Part shown: piece by piece, positions 60,917 to 64,000 of the stretch | How positions within the stretch are numbered: position 1 is the stretch's first letter | Layout of the letters: each line of letters starts with the position of its first letter | Assembly: GCA_035235625.1 (NCBI GenBank) | Contig: CP141142.1 | Span: 17,618,995-17,682,994 of the forward strand | DNA: 64,000 bases | Reading direction: 5' to 3' | Source: Saururus chinensis | Taxonomy: Eukaryota; Streptophyta; Magnoliopsida; Piperales; Saururaceae | Translations under genes and position numbers: made by a program | Notes under the pieces: generated by a model | Database searches by the model: none | Told to the model about the DNA's origin: nothing | What the model saw: only the letters and a program-made list of their open reading frames with translations

Positions 60917-61130
60917 TGTAAGGTCCCTGATTTTTCTACAATTTTTTGAGATTTTTCTGGTCTTTTTTTGTGGAAAATTTGATGCTTCGGCGTATTTGTA
61001 CCCGTAGTCGGGTATGGGGTTAATCGTAGGCCACGGGCCTAAACACGCATTTTTGGCGCAAAGAATCGTTAAAAAAGAAGACTGCAGAAGAAAAAAAAAA
61101 GAGAACATTGGGCTCGGGCTCGGCCAAGCC
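60917..61130 (+). mobile_element. 5' end of a long-LTR element (same family as the 5-kb LTR)
   Basis: TGTAAGGTCCCTGATTTTTC and the next about 170 bp (GGTATGGGGTTAATCGTAGG, CCACGGGCCT) match the minus-strand start of 37857-42925. It inserted into B's 3' LTR and was itself interrupted by the gypsy LTR at 61131. Confidence 0.8.
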
Positions 61131-62547
61131 TGATAAGTATGAAATCTATATCTATTTCATATGCCTTTTTACCTTATTTGCTAGTATAGATTTGGTTAAT
61201 TTAGAATTAATTATAGTTTATTTAGATTAAGATAGATATTAGTATTTTAGTTTAATTATTAATGATTTTGTAGTTATTAGTAATTTAGACATATATTTAA
61301 ATCAAGATGGAATTTTAGTTACTTTCTACATGTCTAAAGTATGATATTTTACATTTTGTAGGTAAAGTGCGCTTATCGAAGTACTTGAACGATGTTTGAA
61401 ATGATTAAAAATAGTCTTCACATGCTTTAAAGTGATTTGGACAACTTTTCGGAGTTATAAACAAGTTGGAAATTAATATGGACACGATGGAAAGCTTAAT
61501 GAACAGAATATGAACTGTCCAGATTGCAGAAACACTGTAGCCGATCGAACGGGCTGCAGGGCGATCAATCGGGATAACGTGAATTCAGACAAAAATACAG
61601 TTCAAGCGATCGATCGGGCATGCAGGGCGATCGATCGGCATAACGTGCAGTTTCCTTGTTTGACCCAAATTCCAATCCTTTTCATATTGGACTTCTTCCT
61701 ACAGATCTTATGCCTATAAAAAGACATATTTGGCTTAAAATTGGAGGATTCTAGTAGATTTTAGGAGAGAAAAAGGAAGAAGAAGATGGAAGAGAACTCA
61801 AAGCTTTCAATGGAGATTCAAGTGCTTTCTTCTACAATGGAAGGCTAGACTTTTCTTTTACTTAGGAGTTGATGAAGCTATAGATAAGTTTCAGTTTCTT
61901 TTCATTTTAATTTAGATCTCAGTTGTGAATGATGAAAATTATATGATATGGATTTCCTTTTTAATGGAAGAGCTTTTAATGTTTATTCAAGTCTATGTTC
62001 ATTTATTGTCTTGTAGATGATAGATTGATATGGTTTTGATATTTACATCGATTCTAATTTCTGTGATTTAGATGAGATGGTCATACAATAGTTTTAATGT
62101 TCAAATAATTAATGACTTTGATGAGTTATACTAAGATTAGACGGGTCATGCCTATAGCTAGTTTAGTGTAGATGATTCGTGCTATTGTCGAAGATAGTTC
62201 ATGCCGTGGAAGTTAATTAATGATTCTTTTTTAAGTAATTCTAGCTTGTAGATGAGAATACTTGTTCATATTCATACTAGATTTAGATTAAAAGTTAAGG
62301 AATTGTTATGGTTCCATAGTGGATTCGATTTCCTAAGTAAATTCCATCGAATTAATCTCTTGCTTTTAAACTAGTTGATTTCTTTCTTTTGCTTAATTTA
62401 AGTTTAAGTTTGTTTTAGTTTTTAATCAGCAAATTCTTCTTTAGATTTAGTAATAATTCATTCGTCCCTGAGGTTCGACAACCCTTAAATACTTATCCTA
62501 GTACAATTACCTTGTACACTTGCAAAGGGTTTAATTATAAACGATCA
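61131..62547 (+). repeat. 5' LTR of the gypsy element
   Basis: 1,417 bp, starting TGATAAGTATGAAATCTATA and ending TATAAACGATCA. The TATA box TATAAAAA is at 61715-61722. AGCGATCGATCGGGC-type words appear in U3. Confidence 0.92.
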
Positions 62548-62553
62548 AGTTTT

Positions 62554-62571
62554 TGGCGCCGTTGCCGGGGA
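62554..62571 (+). promoter_or_regulatory. Primer-binding site, tRNA-Asp
   Basis: TGGCGCCGTTGCCGGGGA is complementary over 18 nt to the 3' end of plant tRNA-Asp(GTC), starting six bases after the LTR. This primer is known from Athila-type gypsy elements. Confidence 0.93.
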
Positions 62572-62844
62572 CGGTGTTGATTTGTTACTAAATTAGTATT
62601 CGGATAATTCTATCTAATTTAGATTCAGTTTACTTTAGTTTTTAGGTTAATTCTTAGTTTCTTACCTTCTTTTAAATTGATTTTGTAGGCTGAGTTGAAG
62701 ATCGTGCTCTCTACACTTGTGGCCACAAGTGGACATCCCAAGCATAGTGCTTCTCTTCAGTTAGCAAGATCCTTTTCTCTCTTTATTTTGATTTATTTTT
62801 AGTTAGTTTTTGCTTATTATTCCCCTTTTTACATTTAAAATTCT

Positions 62845-64000
62845 GTGGTGTGTTTGTGGTGTATGCGTGGTCGTCGCTCCTTACTCCCCCGATTAGTACC
62901 ATTTGACCCTGAACCTGAGCGGACATTTAGGAGAGCTGAGTTGCCCTCAACCTACATCCCTACACCCCCAAACTCTCCCACCAATTCCTCCACCCACACT
63001 ACTTCTAGCCCCATAATGGCTGAACATCAGTTAGTAGATGCACCACTTAAAACTCTAAGGGAGTATTACACTCCCAATGAGTACACCTCTCCTTCATGCG
63101 TTAGGTTGCCAGCGGTCACTGCCCAAAATTATGAGATTAAGCCCAATGTCATTCAAATGCTTCCATCTTTTTATGGGCTTAATAATGAAAACCCGTATAG
63201 GCACCTAGATGACTTCTTAGAACTATGCACAACTTTTAAGCTCTCAAATTTAACCGATGAGGCTGTTAAACTTCACCTTTTCCCTTTCACACTGAAAGAT
63301 AAGGCTAAGGAATGGCTTCACTCATTAGAGCCAAACACTATCACAACATGGGCCCAAATGCAACAAGAGTTCCTTAAAAAATACTTCCCCATAGGTAAGA
63401 CCAACCAAATGAGAAAGGTCATAACCACTTTTACCCAACTTCCCACTGAACAGTTCCATGAGAGTTGGGATAGACTTAAGGACCTTCTTAGGAGGTGTCC
63501 TCATCATGCTGTCCCTAAGTGGCAATTAGTGCAACATTTTTGTGAGGGTCTTACTGAACAAAACCGTCATCTTGTTGATGCAAGTTGTGGGGGTACCTTT
63601 TTGCTAAAAAATGAAAATGAGGCATGAAAACTTTTTGAGGACTTGAGTGAAAATTCTCTTCAACATGCTGCGTTGAATAGAAATGAGAGTGGATTATCTA
63701 CCTTAAACAATGCCCCCTCTAGGGGTGGCTTGTATGAAGTCAAAAACCCATTAGACCTCTCCTCTAAAGTTGATACTTTGAGTAGGAAGCTTGACCTCCT
63801 TATGACTTCAACCCATCAGCCCACTCCCTTCACTCAAGATGCATGCACAATATGCCTTAGCCCAGCCCATACTATCATTGAGTGCCCCTCTGCCTCTCAA
63901 TTTCTTGAGCTTGTCCAAGACCATGTGAATGCCACCCAATCCTTCCCTAGGGCTGAGAATAATCTATTTTCAAATACATATAACCCTGGGTGGAGGAATC
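62845..64000 (+). pseudogene. gypsy gag, one in-frame stop, runs off the window
   Basis: ATG 62845 may be slightly upstream of the true start; an ATG at 62863 (MRGRRSLLPR) is also plausible. The retrotransposon-gag domain spans about residues 85-250 (MLPSFYGLNNENPYRHLDDF, LFPFTLKDKAKEWLHSL, FFP-like KYFPIGKT, LLRRCPHH, FCEGL). A TGA at 63625-63627 interrupts it, but the frame stays open to the window end and carries a CCHC knuckle (C-x2-C-x4-H-x4-C, 63844-63885). Gag would assemble particles and bind the element RNA. A single base change explains the stop, so this copy is recent or the lesion is new. Confidence 0.85.

Larger units (their letters stand above)
61131..64000 (+). mobile_element. 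Ty3/gypsy element (Athila/Tat-type), 5' part
   Basis: A 5' LTR (61131-62547), tRNA-Asp primer-binding site, leader and gag are present; pol and the 3' LTR lie outside the window. The LTR is the same family as the solo LTR at 28878-30320. Gag type and primer site point to the non-chromovirus gypsy branch. It looks like one of the youngest insertions here because it cuts another insertion and its gag is nearly open. Confidence 0.88.

Noticed and set aside
1..64000. tRNA, rRNA or other structured RNA genes
   Set aside because: No cloverleaf with A and B boxes and no rRNA-like block noticed by eye; a tRNAscan or Infernal run would be needed to exclude them formally.

Overview
This window looks like intergenic DNA from a large, repeat-rich flowering-plant nuclear genome. 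The reasons are that it is AT-rich, has no compact gene array, and is filled with plant-type transposable elements: Ty1/copia and Ty3/gypsy LTR retrotransposons, a Mutator-like element with a plant mobile domain gene, hAT-like and Stowaway-like MITEs, and very long solo LTRs. The species cannot be named from the sequence. I found no intact host gene. Two short exon-like stretches on the minus strand (21.6 and 22.5 kb) are the only candidates for a non-transposon gene.

Layout. 1-7.37 kb: broken minus-strand remains of a DNA transposon carrying a Ulp1/C48-type peptidase, with palindromic spacers and a 74-bp tandem array, split by a 3.1-kb solo-LTR-like insertion (about 3532-6634). 7.37-11.75 kb: a 4.4-kb solo LTR. 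11.75-14.04 kb: nothing recognised. 14.05-21.39 kb: a 7.3-kb Mutator-like element (MULE) with long terminal inverted repeats, arrays of palindromic subterminal repeats, a decayed transposase (acidic region, MULE core, SWIM finger, CCHC knuckle) and, behind it, a decayed plant-mobile-domain (PMD) gene. 22.93-31.22 kb: a complete but dead Ty1/copia element (TSD AATTC) whose 3' LTR holds a solo gypsy LTR (TSD ACCAT). 31.2-36.7 kb: a MITE, a duplicated spacer, unclassified DNA and a 2.7-kb solo LTR.

36.7-48.0 kb: a pol-less SIRE-like copia derivative (A) whose 5' LTR was split by a 5,069-bp solo LTR (TSD AAATC) full of tandem arrays. 48.5-54.7 kb: a Ty3/gypsy pol fossil split in its integrase by another solo LTR (50898-54269), which itself contains a SIRE-like solo LTR. 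55.76-60.92 kb: a second pol-less SIRE-like derivative (B) with a 160-bp hAT-type MITE in its 5' LTR (TSD ATGGGAGA). At 60.92 kb its 3' LTR is cut by the start of a long-LTR element. That element is cut at 61.13 kb by a gypsy (Athila/Tat-type) element with a clear tRNA-Asp primer-binding site and an almost open gag, which runs off the window.

The region is best read as a stack of insertions whose relative order can be recovered from target-site duplications. The most unusual parts are the about 5-kb LTR with five internal repeat arrays or GC-rich blocks, the pair of pol-less SIRE derivatives that share a long non-coding core, the MULE linking a transposase with a PMD gene between palindromic subterminal arrays, and the Ulp1 transposon whose exon-like blocks alternate with palindromic spacers. 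None of these can be shown to be a functioning new system from sequence alone.
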